Shown piece by piece: positions 53,460 to 64,000 of a DNA stretch of 64,000 nucleotides; position 1 is the stretch's first letter; each line of letters begins with the position of its first letter. The notes beneath the pieces are model-generated. The model had not been told where the DNA came from. It made no database searches and saw nothing but the letters and a program-made list of their open reading frames with translations. The stretch covers positions 1,561,001-1,625,000 of the forward strand of contig CANTUQ010000031.1 in the NCBI GenBank assembly GCA_947683425.1, written 5' to 3'. The stretch comes from Excoecaria cochinchinensis (Eukaryota > Streptophyta > Magnoliopsida > Malpighiales > Euphorbiaceae). The position numbers were made by a program, and so were the translations under genes.

Positions 53460-55707
53460 TGTAACACTCTTATACATTACGTTCATCTAACTAAATAACC
53501 ATTATAAGCCGGTTTGCCTAGCTTATGAAACTAATTAATTACATTTTTACCCTTATTAACCATTATTACCCCATTTATGGTCAAATTTACCATTATGCCC
53601 TCAAAACTTTTCATTAATTCCAATTATGTCCATTTTCACACAAATATCATTTTAATCACAAATTAACCATTTCAAGCTCATTTTTACCAATTTACCCCTG
53701 TATGAGACTGGCATAAATGTATGCACTGGATAAATGAGACTTAAACCCGATAGGTTCAATGCAGAATAGAGGGACCCCGTGGGACCACCCCTATGATACA
53801 GACAATTGAAATACATATTAATACCGTATTAAGACAGAACAATACATAATAGGAAAGTCATTGGCCAATAGTAAGTGAGACGTCATGCTCACACGCACAG
53901 TTTAAGTGTCCCTATGGCTAGCCACTATATTCTGAACTAGATTTGACTACCAGATTACTACATAGGACATAATTATTCCATTTTTCACATCTTTAAGTTA
54001 ACGTACATACATTTCATGGAATTCCATCATACTATTCTATTCTTTTCCATACAATTCAGTCATTGTACGTGTAATTCTCATCCGTATGTCATTTCATGCC
54101 ATAAAATTTACTAATTCATCAAAGTACACATGAATACATACATATATACCATTCGGCCATCATGTCAATTTTTCACCATTAATTCTTTTCATCAATTTTA
54201 ACATTTATTTAGATAATTTACATGTTGAATAACATAGCCATGTCATTATTTCACATCAAAACACATCAAAATCATATTTTTTACATACACATTCAATTCA
54301 ACCAACATGTGCATCATTCATCATGTGAATTTTTCTTTCTCTGATACGTTCCATTAGTTAGATCACATGCCAAATATCATGTATATACCATAAACATGCC
54401 ATAAACATCATCATATAACATTGAAAATCCATGGAACACCATTTTCCTACATAGTAACTCATCACCCAAATTTTTTTTCTCATTTTAAACATTCATTTCA
54501 TCATTATTAACATCCCTAAGCATGATTATCATGTTATATTCAATTAAACATGCTTTTTTTCACATATTTAGTTCACAAACATAACTTAAAACTCAACTTA
54601 AAGCATGGAAATAGATGGAGTTTGCAATCACAAACCTTAGATCCTTTCAAAATACCTCTCAATACTCTTTTTCGTTGCCTTTAGCTTAATTGGAAACTTC
54701 TTCACCTTGGTGACCTAACCATGGCCGAATATAAAGATGAAGATTCCATCAATACCAAGTTTCCTTTTAATAAACAAACTTCATAAACAGGATCTACACA
54801 TCTTAAAGTACCTATAGGAACCCTTCAATGAAATTAAAAATACCTAAATCACTTACCTCAAAATCACACCTTAACTTAAAAGTCTTCATTTTTCCCACTT
54901 TTAAACCTTAAATCAACTTCTAATACCACCAATGGATTACAAAGGAGCTGAAATACGTTTAGGAGCCTTGGATTTAGAGAGAGATGAGGAGAAGATGGAA
55001 GAAAAATGGAAGAAATGTGAAGGAGATCAATTCAGCAAAGAGAGAGGAGAGTGAGACGGCTACCAAAGGGAGAATTCTTGAGAAATCTAATAAATGTGAT
55101 GTATTTATATGGGGTAAATTGAATTGGACCAAGTCCAACCGAAGTGGTTGAATTTGTTCAAACCAATTTTTGATTTTCAGGTCATTTTTCACTGTTTCAA
55201 GGTATCTATATATTTTTAAACTCATTTTCACTCCCAATTAATGCCATCATTCTTAAAATGTCAATAATAGCCTCCATATAAAATTTTAGCTCAATTGGAG
55301 TCCATTTGGGGCTCGATACACTTAAATCGATCTGATTCAATTTTATTCGGTTCTGCTGTAAAATACTAATCTAATACTGTGAAAAATTCCTAAAAATTAT
55401 TTTATGCCTTTACACTTCCCAAATTATACCCTTTTAACCTCATTTACTATTTTTAAAAAATTATGTCAAAGTTTGGTCAAACCTTTGTTCAATTGAACCG
55501 AACTAGAGGCAAACTTCAGTTTGACTTTTAGGGACCTATTTGACCTCATTTTTATGCCAAATTTTACCACTAGACTCCTAACAGTTCACATATCAATTTT
55601 ACCAAATAAAAATTTTTTCGTGAACTGTTGTCAGACCGAATCGGAAACACACTACAGACTCCACAATGTACCTTGATAACTTCTAAGCTAACATGCAGGC
55701 CACTACA
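53460..55707 (-). mobile_element. solo LTR M, 2.25 kb
   Basis: TGTAACACTCTTATAC to GCAGGCCACTACA, flanked by ATGGC (53455-53459) and TTGGC (55708-55712), a duplication with one mismatch. There is no internal region. The sense start is TGTAGTGGCCTGC. GGTAAGT appears at 54851-54857 (minus). It lacks the palindrome and double-hairpin modules and belongs to a different LTR family, shared with 13600-14477, 56035-56233 and 57996-60716. Confidence 0.75.
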
Positions 55708-55967
55708 TTGGCATTATATTAAGTGAAAGGAAAATAAATATTGTAAGCCAAAAATGAGATATGGTCGAATGATAAAAATGAGATATGGTCGAATGATACG
55801 TAATGTAAAAATTGATGAATTGTGATGCTTATGGTTATGTTTACATAGAAATGAAATGAAATGGTAATGAGAAAAATAAAAACAATGATAATGATAATAG
55901 TAAAGATATTAGTGATAATTAAGAGATGATAATAATATAATGAATAATAAGAGTGATGATGATGATG

Positions 55968-56034
<67 letters not shown>
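55708..56034 (+). repeat. continuation of L and GAT/TAA microsatellite
   Basis: About 240 bp of AT-rich sequence with a duplicated word AAAATGAGATATGGTCGAAT near 55755 and 55779, then (GAT)n/(TAA)n from about 55954 to 56034. The long poly-tyrosine reading frame on the minus strand is the translation of this microsatellite. Confidence 0.8.
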
Positions 56035-56036
<2 letters not shown>

Positions 56037-56233
56037 TAACTGCCCCAATACCGGGCTATCCATGATTAGTATTTTCCGATAGTGAATAGTGCTTCCGATA
56101 GTGAATAGTGAATAGTGAATAGTGCTTCCGAATATGAAATTTGGGGTCAAACGGAGGTCAAATGGGTCCAAAAAGTGCAAAACAGTGGAAAAAGGGAGTT
56201 TCGGGGTGTTTGTCACAATAGACGGCCGTCTGT
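56035..56233 (+). repeat. U3 start of an M-family LTR (O), left part
   Basis: TGTAACTGCCCCAATACCGG, then GATAGTGAATAGTG repeats, then the GGTCAAACGGAGGTCAAATG block typical of the M family and of the 13600-14477 fragment. It ends near the 12-bp palindrome AGACGGCCGTCT (56220-56231). It most likely continues at 57996. Confidence 0.55.
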
Positions 56234-56725
56234 TGTAGGTGTGAGCAACAGCCGGTTCGATTCAATAACCGAAATAATTGAAAACCGATTTAATAGGAAT
56301 TTAAACAAATTGAGCAGAAATTATATAATACTCGAGAGAATTGATATTTTCAGTCGATTCGGTTCGGTTAATCGATAAAACAAAAATTTAAAAGTTATAA
56401 TTAAAAACATTGTCTAAAAATTATGCAAAATTATAAATCATAAAACTAAAATAAAAACATCCAAATTAAAAAATGTACATATATTTAATTTGAGTTCAAG
56501 CCCCTTTGATTGAATTAAAAATAAAAAAATAAAGTTAATTTTTGTAAACATTAAAAAAAATAACATATATTAATCATTATTTGGTCGGTTCAGTTATTTT
56601 TTTATTTTTGCTTTTCAAAACCGAACCGAAATAACCGAAATTCTTATTTTTTTGAAACCGAAATCAAACCCAAAAATAAAAAAACCAAACCAAATTAAAA
56701 AAATCGATATCGTAAATGGGAACAA
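56234..56725. repeat. AT-rich repeat with GGTTCGGTT words (possible hAT-type remnant)
   Basis: GTGTGAGCAACAGCCGGTTCG at the left and ACCGAACCGAAATAACCGAA near 56630 at the right give an inverted composition seen in non-autonomous plant hAT-type elements. I could not define matching terminal repeats or an 8-bp duplication, so the class is only suggested. Confidence 0.35.
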
Positions 56726-56737
56726 ATGTGTGAATAA

Positions 56738-56977
56738 CATGTGTCAGTCGGTTGTGCATAGATAGGCATGCCTATAGAGTTCTGTTAGCTGCAGCGCCAA
56801 TGTGTTTTAAACCCTGATCAAGTCACCGTTTTGGTCCTCACTATCCTTATAAGTTGGATCTCTTTTAAGATCCCCTAATGTGAAAATGTTTTTGAAAGAA
56901 AAGGAAAGAAATTGCTTTTGTTTGTACCTACGGGTACTAATGTGTTCACTCGTTATCCACCCTCTTGACTTAGCAGG
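56738..56977 (+). other. folded LTR domain, LTR N
   Basis: Palindrome ATAGGCATGCCTAT at 56762-56775. Hairpins GGATCT-CTTT-TAAGATCC and GTACC-TACG-GGTAC. Right closing strand TATCCAC...AGCAGG (56954-56977). The left strand is damaged (AGATA for GGATA). Confidence 0.5.
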
Positions 56978-57613
56978 ATATAATTCATGAGATGTGAATG
57001 GAATAATAAGTCATGAATTGATAAATGTATGTGATGACTTGTAAGAAAGTATGAGATTAAGCTTTTGATATGAATCTGAACATATTGTCTATTGTAACTT
57101 ATATGTTGTCTGAACTAGTTCTTCATGCACGTATGTGTTCTTGGATCCTGTATGGATCCCTATGTGAAAATATGATAGCACCATTGGGTGCCTATGAGTT
57201 TTAGTTTTGTTTTCCCTTTGGAATACAAACATGTGTGAATGACATGAGAGTAATGGATTAACTTGAAGTAAGTAGTTAAAAGAATATAACTATAAGTGTG
57301 ACATGCATTAAAATGCTATGATAAGAACTTACACCTTTAGCTTCCTAATCATGATTCTTTAATGTGTGAGGCATGAAAAATATGAGTAGTGAATCATGAA
57401 AAGCATGAATTAATTAAATTGTCACTCTATTTGACTATATTGATGAATACGATAAATATATTTCGTTTATGATCAATTTTATGCAATAATCGAATGAAAT
57501 CTTTAAGAGCGCTTAGAACACGTATTTATATACATATGAATTTATATTTGATATTTATTATTGTGTGTTTTGGCTGACGACTGCTGTGAGTGGTCATCCA
57601 TATTGCGTGTTTT

Positions 57614-57657
57614 ACCCACTAAGCCTTGCGCTTACCACGGGTGTTTGTCCGTGTAGG
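57614..57657 (+). other. double hairpin module, LTR N
   Basis: ACCCACTAAGCCTTGCGCTTACCACGGGTGTTTGTCCGTGTAGG in three parts: stem 1 AAGC/GCTT, stem 2 CACGG/CCGTG. Confidence 0.5.
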
Positions 57658-57995
57658 CTGAGGAGACGGAAATGTCACCCGGGCATCCTGCTGTAGCTTT
57701 GGCCAACGTGTCCAATATATTTTATTAGGTAGTATGTAAAGTTTGAGTTTTGTAATGTATAAACTAATGTCTTTGTATTAAGTGTTTGTGATGTAATAAG
57801 TTTTCAATATAAAGTGTAGTGTGTATTTAGAGGTGAATGTATGTCCTATGTTGCGAGTGCGTTGAGTTAAAGAAATTTATTATTCTGTTTCTGTTACTGC
57901 TTTGTTGTGTTCTCATTTTGTAACACTCCCCATATTTTGTCGTGCACTGCTTATGTTCTCATATGGTGTGCTACGTACGGGCATAGGGTGTTACA

Positions 57996-60716
57996 GTGAT
58001 AGATGGACCAGCCTTCTGTGGGCCGATAGACGGCCATGCCGTCGGTCATAAGGGACAGCTGGGCCGTCTGTAGCAAATGATGTCCAAAATTGATGAAAAT
58101 TTCCAAATGAACCCTAAATAATATTTAGGAATTTTTAGTAGTGAAAAGGGAATTTTGTGAGAACATTGAAAATGTGCTAATCGGACTGGTTTGATTGAAC
58201 CGGACTAGAAACGGATTCCAATTGAGTTAAAATTTTGTGTACAGCCTTGTTTTTATATGATATGAATGATGGAACCAAATTTGGAACGAATTGGAGTTAG
58301 GAAGTGAGAAAATCATAGAAAAGTGCATAAAGAGCTTAGAAGTGTAATTGGCTTTATCGGTTAGACCATTGGTTGGACCAAGGTTGAACCAATTTTGGCC
58401 CACTATGAAATCACTTAAATGGAAGATGAGTGGGTGAGTAATGCTTATCTCCTCTACCCTTTTTCTTCCCTTAGTTGGCCGAATTCCCTTTCTTCTTCCT
58501 CTCTCTCAATTTCTTCAATCCTTGCTTAATTGCTCCCTAAATTCAAACACCGTAAATGTAATTCAGCCCCTCTATGAGTGTATAGTAGCCCCTAGTGTCC
58601 ATTTGATGGATTAAAAGCAAGAAAAAACAAGGATTGAAGATGAGGTCTTCAAATGGAGGTAAGAAAAATAAGTTGATTTAAATTGAATTATTGGTTCTAG
58701 ATGATAGATTAGGTGTATTAAGAGTGTTTTGATGCTATAATTGATATAAGAAGGAAATTAATGGATGTTTGTTTGTTATGTATATTCGGTCAATTAGGAG
58801 AATTCAAGGGGAAAAGGCTTTTCAAAGGTTAAGGACAAGAATTGAGGAGCATCTGAAGGCTAAAGCATGGATATAAGGTTTGTGATTACATTATGTAAGA
58901 ATTTTCATATGAAAATTTGGGTTTTGTATTATGTTTGAATAGTGATTGTGTGTAAAATGCATGTGTAATTGAAATTGATGTGATAATTGAGCTTAAGGAA
59001 GACAACTAAGCTAATTAGAATGATTGATTTGGAAGAAATCCGAGTATTAGGTTTGGTCATAGTGTAACATAATGGTATATGTAGGTCTATGGATAGCATA
59101 CCTTGTGAATAAGTATGATGGAATGGTATATACATGTGATTTGGGACTTAATTTAGAGGAATAAGTAGTGAATGAATGAAAAATAAAATGATAGGGTAAA
59201 ATGTCAAGGATTGCCGAATGGTTTAGCAGAGAAAATGTGATAGGTTATATAGTATAAATGATATGTGAGTGATTTGTTAGGCAAATGAATGAATTAGAAG
59301 TGAAAGAAAGATTGAAATGGAAAGAAATGCATGAAAACCGAATAATTGATTTAATGAACCAAAGACATATATTTAGGCCATTTTATGATTTTAAGTTATA
59401 AAATGATCTCATATGAAATTTTTAAAGTATATGAACATAATTGAAATTATAATAATTTAACAAAGTATTTTCGAGAATATTTTCCCATTATGTCCATGGT
59501 GGGAAATATTGACAAATATTGAAATGATTGAAATTAAATGTATATTGAAAATATTTTTGATCAAATGTATAAATGAAGCATAAATGATGAGAAAAGAATG
59601 AATGTGGCTTCGAAGTAAATTCATGCCCATTTAATGACTAAAGTGTACTCATTATGTAAAATAAGTATATAATATGAAATGTACAACATGGATGGAAATG
59701 TTGTGTAGCTGGTAAAACGAAATGGAAATAAAAGGTGAATGTAAGTGGATGTGTTAAGCATGACAAGTGGATTTGAAAGTCTGTTGAAAATTATGGGCCT
59801 TCATAGTGTCTGGTAGTCTAATCTAGTTCAGAATATGTGTGGTTGGCCATAAAGACACCAATACCACGGTGCAAGTCATGACGACTTGCTTTACTATGGT
59901 AGATTCGCGATGTTCTCCTATAGTGCATAAATTTTTTCTATGTTCAGTGTACTGTTCTGTGATACTGTTAGAATGGTCCTTCAGGGCCATCCCTACTGTA
60001 TTGTAGTGGGTTTTGGGTCCACGTCCCGTATATCCATTCTGTAGATTTTCTACCGGGATTTATACTAGGCGCATAATTGTAAAAGTGATATGAAAACTGT
60101 AAAAAGTAAATAAAAATGAGTGTTTAAATGAAAAAGGACTTAAATGAAAAGAAATAAAAAGTTTAGGGTGAAAAAGGAAATTTACGCAAAGGATAAGTTA
60201 AATAGATAATAATAGTTAAATGACATGAAAATGTAAAAGTGAAATGAAAATGATAATTTGAGACAGAAAGTAAAAGTTTAAGGACCAAAACATAATTTAT
60301 CATAAAAATAATTAGTTGAGAGACTAATTGGTAAATTATAAGTTAATAAGTGTATAAAAGTGAAAATATGGCTAAAATATAAAAAAATTATAATTAATTA
60401 CTAAAAGGAGGGTAATATGGTAAATTGAGAAAAGTTTAGGGGGCAAAACTGTAGTGATGTGTGAAAGTAAGTTAATAAGTGACATATACAAGAAAAATGA
60501 AATTAAAACGATAGGTATGCAAAAATTGCAAAGTTTGAGGACTAAAAGATAATTTGACATGAAAATGTTAATATAAGGACTAATATGAAATTTGTGAGTC
60601 AAATAATGATTTTAAAATGAAAAGAGAAGTGAACTAGTGACAAAATCGTAATTGTGTTGTAAATGGCAAATTTGTAATTAATTGAAAGATTAGGGACTAA
60701 AGCGAAATTTGCCATA
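57996..60716 (+). repeat. M-family LTR (O), right part, truncated
   Basis: Plus-orientation counterpart of LTR M. Shared features: the TTGAGTTAAAATTTTGTGTA block near 58220, GAGGTAAG at 58656, the GTCTAATCTAGTTCAGAATA block near 59815, and CG-rich words at 58030-58080 (GACGGCC, GGCCGTC). It runs into the E-family fragment at 60717 without its own end. No gene is seen. Confidence 0.6.
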
Positions 60717-61155
60717 TTGATTTATCGCTTAGCACGGTGTGTTTACTCGTGCAGGTGCGAAAGGACTTGTCTTGGGAGTGTCGCCGCCATCGAAGCCAAC
60801 ACAGCAGGGTCTTAGTGTAGGGCTTCATTTCTGTATTTTTGAGGATTCTTTTTGTATAGAACTCTCCTATGGTTTTGTAATAGCTTCCACTTTTGTATAT
60901 GTATTCTGGGTTTTGTAATTATCCATTGTATCTCTTAGTTGATCAGAACAGTAATGTAATGCTCCAGTTATATTAATGTATGATCAGCATATTCCTTGAT
61001 TGATGGTGCGAAGTTTTAAATTACCCTGTATTTCGTTATGTATGTTTATGCATGAATGTATGTGTATTCTGTATCTGTGTGGTGGCACCTTTACTCATAC
61101 AGCATCTTACTCCTTATCGGATGGGATCGCCTAAGTATGGGTAAGGGGTGTTACA
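60717..61155 (+). repeat. 5' LTR of element P, last 439 bp only
   Basis: Matches the end of the E LTR from the loop of the first hairpin (TTTATCGCTTAGCACGG) to GGGGTGTTACA. The upstream half of that hairpin and the rest of the LTR are missing, so the break lies in the hairpin loop. Confidence 0.8.
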
Positions 61156-61160
61156 AGTTA

Positions 61161-61172
61161 TGGTATCAGAGC
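61161..61172 (+). promoter_or_regulatory. iMet primer-binding site of P
   Basis: TGGTATCAGAGC five bases (AGTTA) after the LTR end. Intact. Confidence 0.88.
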
Positions 61173-61275
61173 TCCGGTTTAGGCGTTTCTGGGTGATTAT
61201 TTATATGATGTTATTTGTGCATATGTCTATGTCTAGGGCTGTGTTGGCTGATGTGGTTGTCCTTTTGTTTGTTAG

Positions 61276-62232
61276 ATAAATTTCGATTCTGCTCACGGTG
61301 CGTTCGAGGAGTCCGCTGAAAGTGTGAACCCTCCAGCGGTAGATCCGTCTGTCTCTATTTTGGTGTCGGCTCAACGTGCTAGGGTCCAGCCCGAGGCCGC
61401 TGCCATGCCTTTTGAGGCAATGTTCAGATTGCATCAGGACATGGCTTGGGTTTTGGAAAGGGTGACTGCCCCGAAAGCTCCGATAGTGAGTCTGAGAAGA
61501 GCCGGTGTTGAGGATTTCTATGGGACCGGACTTGATGAATCTTAGATAGCTGAGAAGTGGCTTGATAAAGTTAAGAGAGCTTTGAGGGAAGTTAGGTGTC
61601 CTCCTGATCAGCAAGCTGAGTGTGCTGTAGCTTTGCTTCAAGGTCCAGCATACGAATGGTGGGAGTTGGTGAGTAGGCAACCTCAGATGCTCGATCCTAT
61701 TACTTGGGACTTTTTCAGTGAGGAGTTCATTAATAAGTATGTGACTCAGGCGTATAACGACGCAAGATGGGCGCAGTTTCTGAGTTTGAGGCAAAGGACC
61801 TTGTCAGTTGCAGATTATGAGAAGGAGTTTAACCGGTTGTCTCGTTATGCTCCGCGTGGGATTATGACAGATGATTTAAGATGCAAGCACTTTGAAGCCG
61901 GGTTGAATGATTCTTTGAAGATTGCTCTGATTTCTTTGATGTGTATGCCAGGGGTAAATTATTATCAGATTGCTGAGGCTGCAGTGAGGGCGGAGAAGAC
62001 AGAATCTTTGATTAGAGAGAGAGCTCAGCGTAGGAGTTCTGCCAGGGGTGGTGTTTCCTCATCTTCGGGTAAGAGGTCTAGGAACCCGCAAGATGAACCT
62101 GTGGCCGGTTCGGCTACCAGAGGAAGAAGGCAAGGTTCAGCTGCAGTATCTGGATCTGGTAGAGGTGGTCAGTCTGACGCTATACCAGTTTGTGAGAATT
62201 GTGGTAAGGCTCACAGGGGTGAGTGTAAGTAG
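61276..62232 (+). pseudogene. gag part of the P polyprotein
   Basis: The start codon position at 61276 is ATA, where E has ATG. The frame then reads ESAESVNPPAVDPS, TAPKAPIVSLRRAG, AEKWLDKVKRALREV, YEWWELV and YEKEFNRLSRYAPRG without shift. Stops: TAG at 61543 and TAG at 62230, the latter at the Trp before the second zinc knuckle (TGG in E). It is close in sequence to E, so the two are copies of one family. Confidence 0.88.
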
Positions 62233-64000
62233 CTCACTGGTGGGTGCTTTAGATGTGGGAGCACCAAACACCGTGTGGCTACTTGTCCTCAGATGGGTGA
62301 AGACTCGGGTCCTCCGGGAGGAGCTAGCAGAGTTGGATCGAATGCTCCGCAGGCTGCTAGAGGTAGAGGTAGAGGTAGAGGTCGAGGAGGTCGACCCAAA
62401 GATGTAGCTGTTTCTGAGACTGTTGAGCGTCCTTCCCCAGTGGCCGCTAGAGCTTATGCAGTTAGAGCCAGAGAGGAGCCGGATGCCCCTGATGTGATTG
62501 CTGCTAAGTTGCTACTCCATGACACTGAATTATATGCTCTAATAGACCCTGGTTCCACACACTCATATTTGTGCACGCATAAGTTTGTTGATAAGTTGCA
62601 TATGGTAGAGCAGTTATACTATGAGATATGTGTGACCAATCCATTAGGGCATAGTGTCAGTGTGAGTAGAGTTTATAGGAGTTGTCCGTTGATGGTTGAA
62701 GGTGTTGAGTTCCCTGTGGATTTGATAGAGTTGCCCTTCAGAGAGTATGATTTGATTTTGGGTATGGATTGGTTGAGCAAGCATCGAGCTGTGGTTGATT
62801 GTCATAGGAAGACCTTCGTGCTTCGGGATAGGAACTGAGTTCCAGTGTTCGTTAGAGGTTTGGGTGCGGGTTTTGTGAACAATGTGATATCTGCAATTCA
62901 AGCTACAAGGTTTTTGAGAAAAGGTTGTGAGGCTTTTCTGGCTGTGGTTTTGGATTCCAGGAGGGATCAAGTTAGGATTGAGGACATTCCTGTTGTTCGA
63001 GAGTTTAGTGATGTTTTTCCAAGTGACTTGTCGGGTTTGCCTCTGGAGAGGGAAGTTGAGTTAGCCATAGAGATTATGCCGGGCACCACACCGGTGTCGA
63101 AAGCACCTTATCGGATGGCTCCTGAAGAGTTGAGAGAACTCAAAACTCAACTACAAGAGCTATTGGATAAGGGGTTCATTCGACCCAGCATATCTCCTTG
63201 GGGAGCTCCAGTTCTGTTTGTTAAGAAAAAGGATGGGTCCTTAAGGATGTGTATCGACTACAGGTAGATGAATAAGGTCACAGTGAAGAATAAGTATCCG
63301 TTGCCCAGAGTGGAAGATTTGCTTGATCAGCTTCGAGGTGCAGGAGTGTTTTCCAAGATAGATCTTCGGTCTGGGTATTATCAACTTCGTGTTAAGAATG
63401 AGGATGTGGTTAAGACTGCATTTCGGACTCGGTACAGCCACTATGAGTTCCTTGTTATGCCATTTGGTTTGACTAATGCTCCAGCGGCATTCATGGATTT
63501 GATGAATAGAGTGTTTAGGCCATACTTAGACCGGTTTGTAGTGGTGTTTATAGATGACATTTTGGTGTTTTCCAAGGATGAGACCGAGCATGAAGAGCAT
63601 CTTCGGTTAGTTTTGCAAGTTTTGAGAGAGCATCGGTTGTTTGCCAAGTTAAGTAAGTGTGATTTTTGGCTTCGGGAAGTGTCGTTTTTGGGCCATATAG
63701 TTTCAGCTAAGGGTATCCAAGTGGATCCAGCCAAGATTGAGGCGATAGTAGATTGGAAAGCGCCTAGAAATGTTTAGGAAGTGAGGAGTTTTCTCGGTCT
63801 GGCGGGTTACTACCGTCGGTTTGTTAAAGATTTCTCAGTAATTGCTGCTCCAATGACCAGGTTAGTGAGGAAAGGAGTTAAGTTCAAATGGTCGGATAAG
63901 TGTCAAGCCCGTTTTGAGAGGTTGAAGCAGTTGTTAGTTGAAGCTCCTATACTGACTCAACCCACCTCGGGTAAGGAGTTTGTTATGTATAGTGACGCTT
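62233..64000 (+). pseudogene. pol part of P, protease to RNase H, runs off the window
   Basis: Continues the same frame: second knuckle CFRCGSTKHRVATC, protease [15 protein letters not shown] with [26 protein letters not shown] and the VFIDDIL box near 63550, then the start of RNase H (MYSDA) at the window end. Stops: TGA 62836, TAG 63265, TAG 63775. The last two are CAG in E. There is no frameshift, so decay is by substitution only. Integrase and 3' LTR would lie beyond the window. Confidence 0.9.

Larger units (their letters stand above)
56726..57995 (+). repeat. LTR N (Tekay-like), 3' part
   Basis: Contains a partly decayed folded domain (56738-56977), the double hairpin (57614-57657) and the end GGGTGTTACA at 57995. 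No PBS follows, so it is a solo or truncated LTR. Its start is uncertain, and no 5-bp duplication was found with GTGAT, the flank on the right. Confidence 0.6.

Noticed and set aside
55719..56216. 165-residue open frame with a long tyrosine run (minus)
   Set aside because: It is the translation of a GAT/TAA microsatellite and AT-rich flanks, with no domain.
1..64000. tRNA, rRNA or small structured RNA genes of the host
   Set aside because: None was recognised by eye on either strand. A tRNAscan-SE and Infernal run would be needed to exclude short ones.

Overview
The window is plant nuclear DNA made almost entirely of LTR retrotransposons nested in one another. I found no convincing host gene, tRNA, rRNA or CRISPR array. 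Evidence for a land plant: Ty3/gypsy Tekay/Del-type chromovirus polyproteins, Tat/Ogre-type gag and integrase remnants, plant-type primer-binding sites (initiator Met for the Tekay-like set, a decayed Arg-type site for the Tat-like set), and AT-rich sequence decaying by C-to-T and G-to-A changes. The species cannot be told from the sequence. Letters A-P below are my own labels. || 1-23708: Tat/Ogre-like remnants. LTR D (61-972, minus) is cut by LTR C (973-3572, plus, TATA box, decayed PBS). Element B follows on the minus strand: 3' LTR 4396-6619, a tandem-repeat-rich 3' UTR to about 9 kb, integrase and pol remnants 10263-11695, gag 11908-13223. An LTR fragment (13600-14477) separates B from element A (14478-23708, minus). 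The gag of A is split by two minus-strand solo LTRs of 2.5 kb (16643-19143, 19312-21840), with target duplications CAATT/CAATC and GTAAG. || 23709-47115: element H (Tekay-like). Its 5' LTR is split by element E (24075-43647, duplication CCAAA), a nearly complete Tekay chromovirus. The 5' LTR of E is split by solo LTR F (25900-35735, duplication GATTT), and F is split by element G (29497-35324, duplication TAAAA). G is young and gag-only. In place of a normal 5' LTR it has an 883+883 bp head-to-head copy of the last third of its LTR. || 47116-64000: a run of LTRs cut by the next insertion (I, J, K, L), solo LTR M (minus), an M-type LTR in two parts (56035-56233 and 57996-60716) interrupted by LTR N, and element P, an E-family Tekay element whose gag-pol frame runs off the window with five stop codons. 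|| Main observation: the Tekay-like LTRs differ strongly in sequence but share an ordered set of modules. These are a GGTAAGT donor-like site, a family-specific CG-rich palindromic word array, and a folded domain made of a long-range stem (xxCCTG...GGATA / TATCC...CAGGxx), a GCATGC-type palindrome and a string of mini-hairpins joined by a repeated linker. A double hairpin ending in CAGGT and an iMet PBS follow. A branch-point/T-rich/TAG site sits just before the gag ATG. Base changes in the stems tend to be compensated. Together this suggests a structured, removable leader that separates packaging from translation of the RNA. The head-to-head break in G lies exactly at the domain's palindrome.
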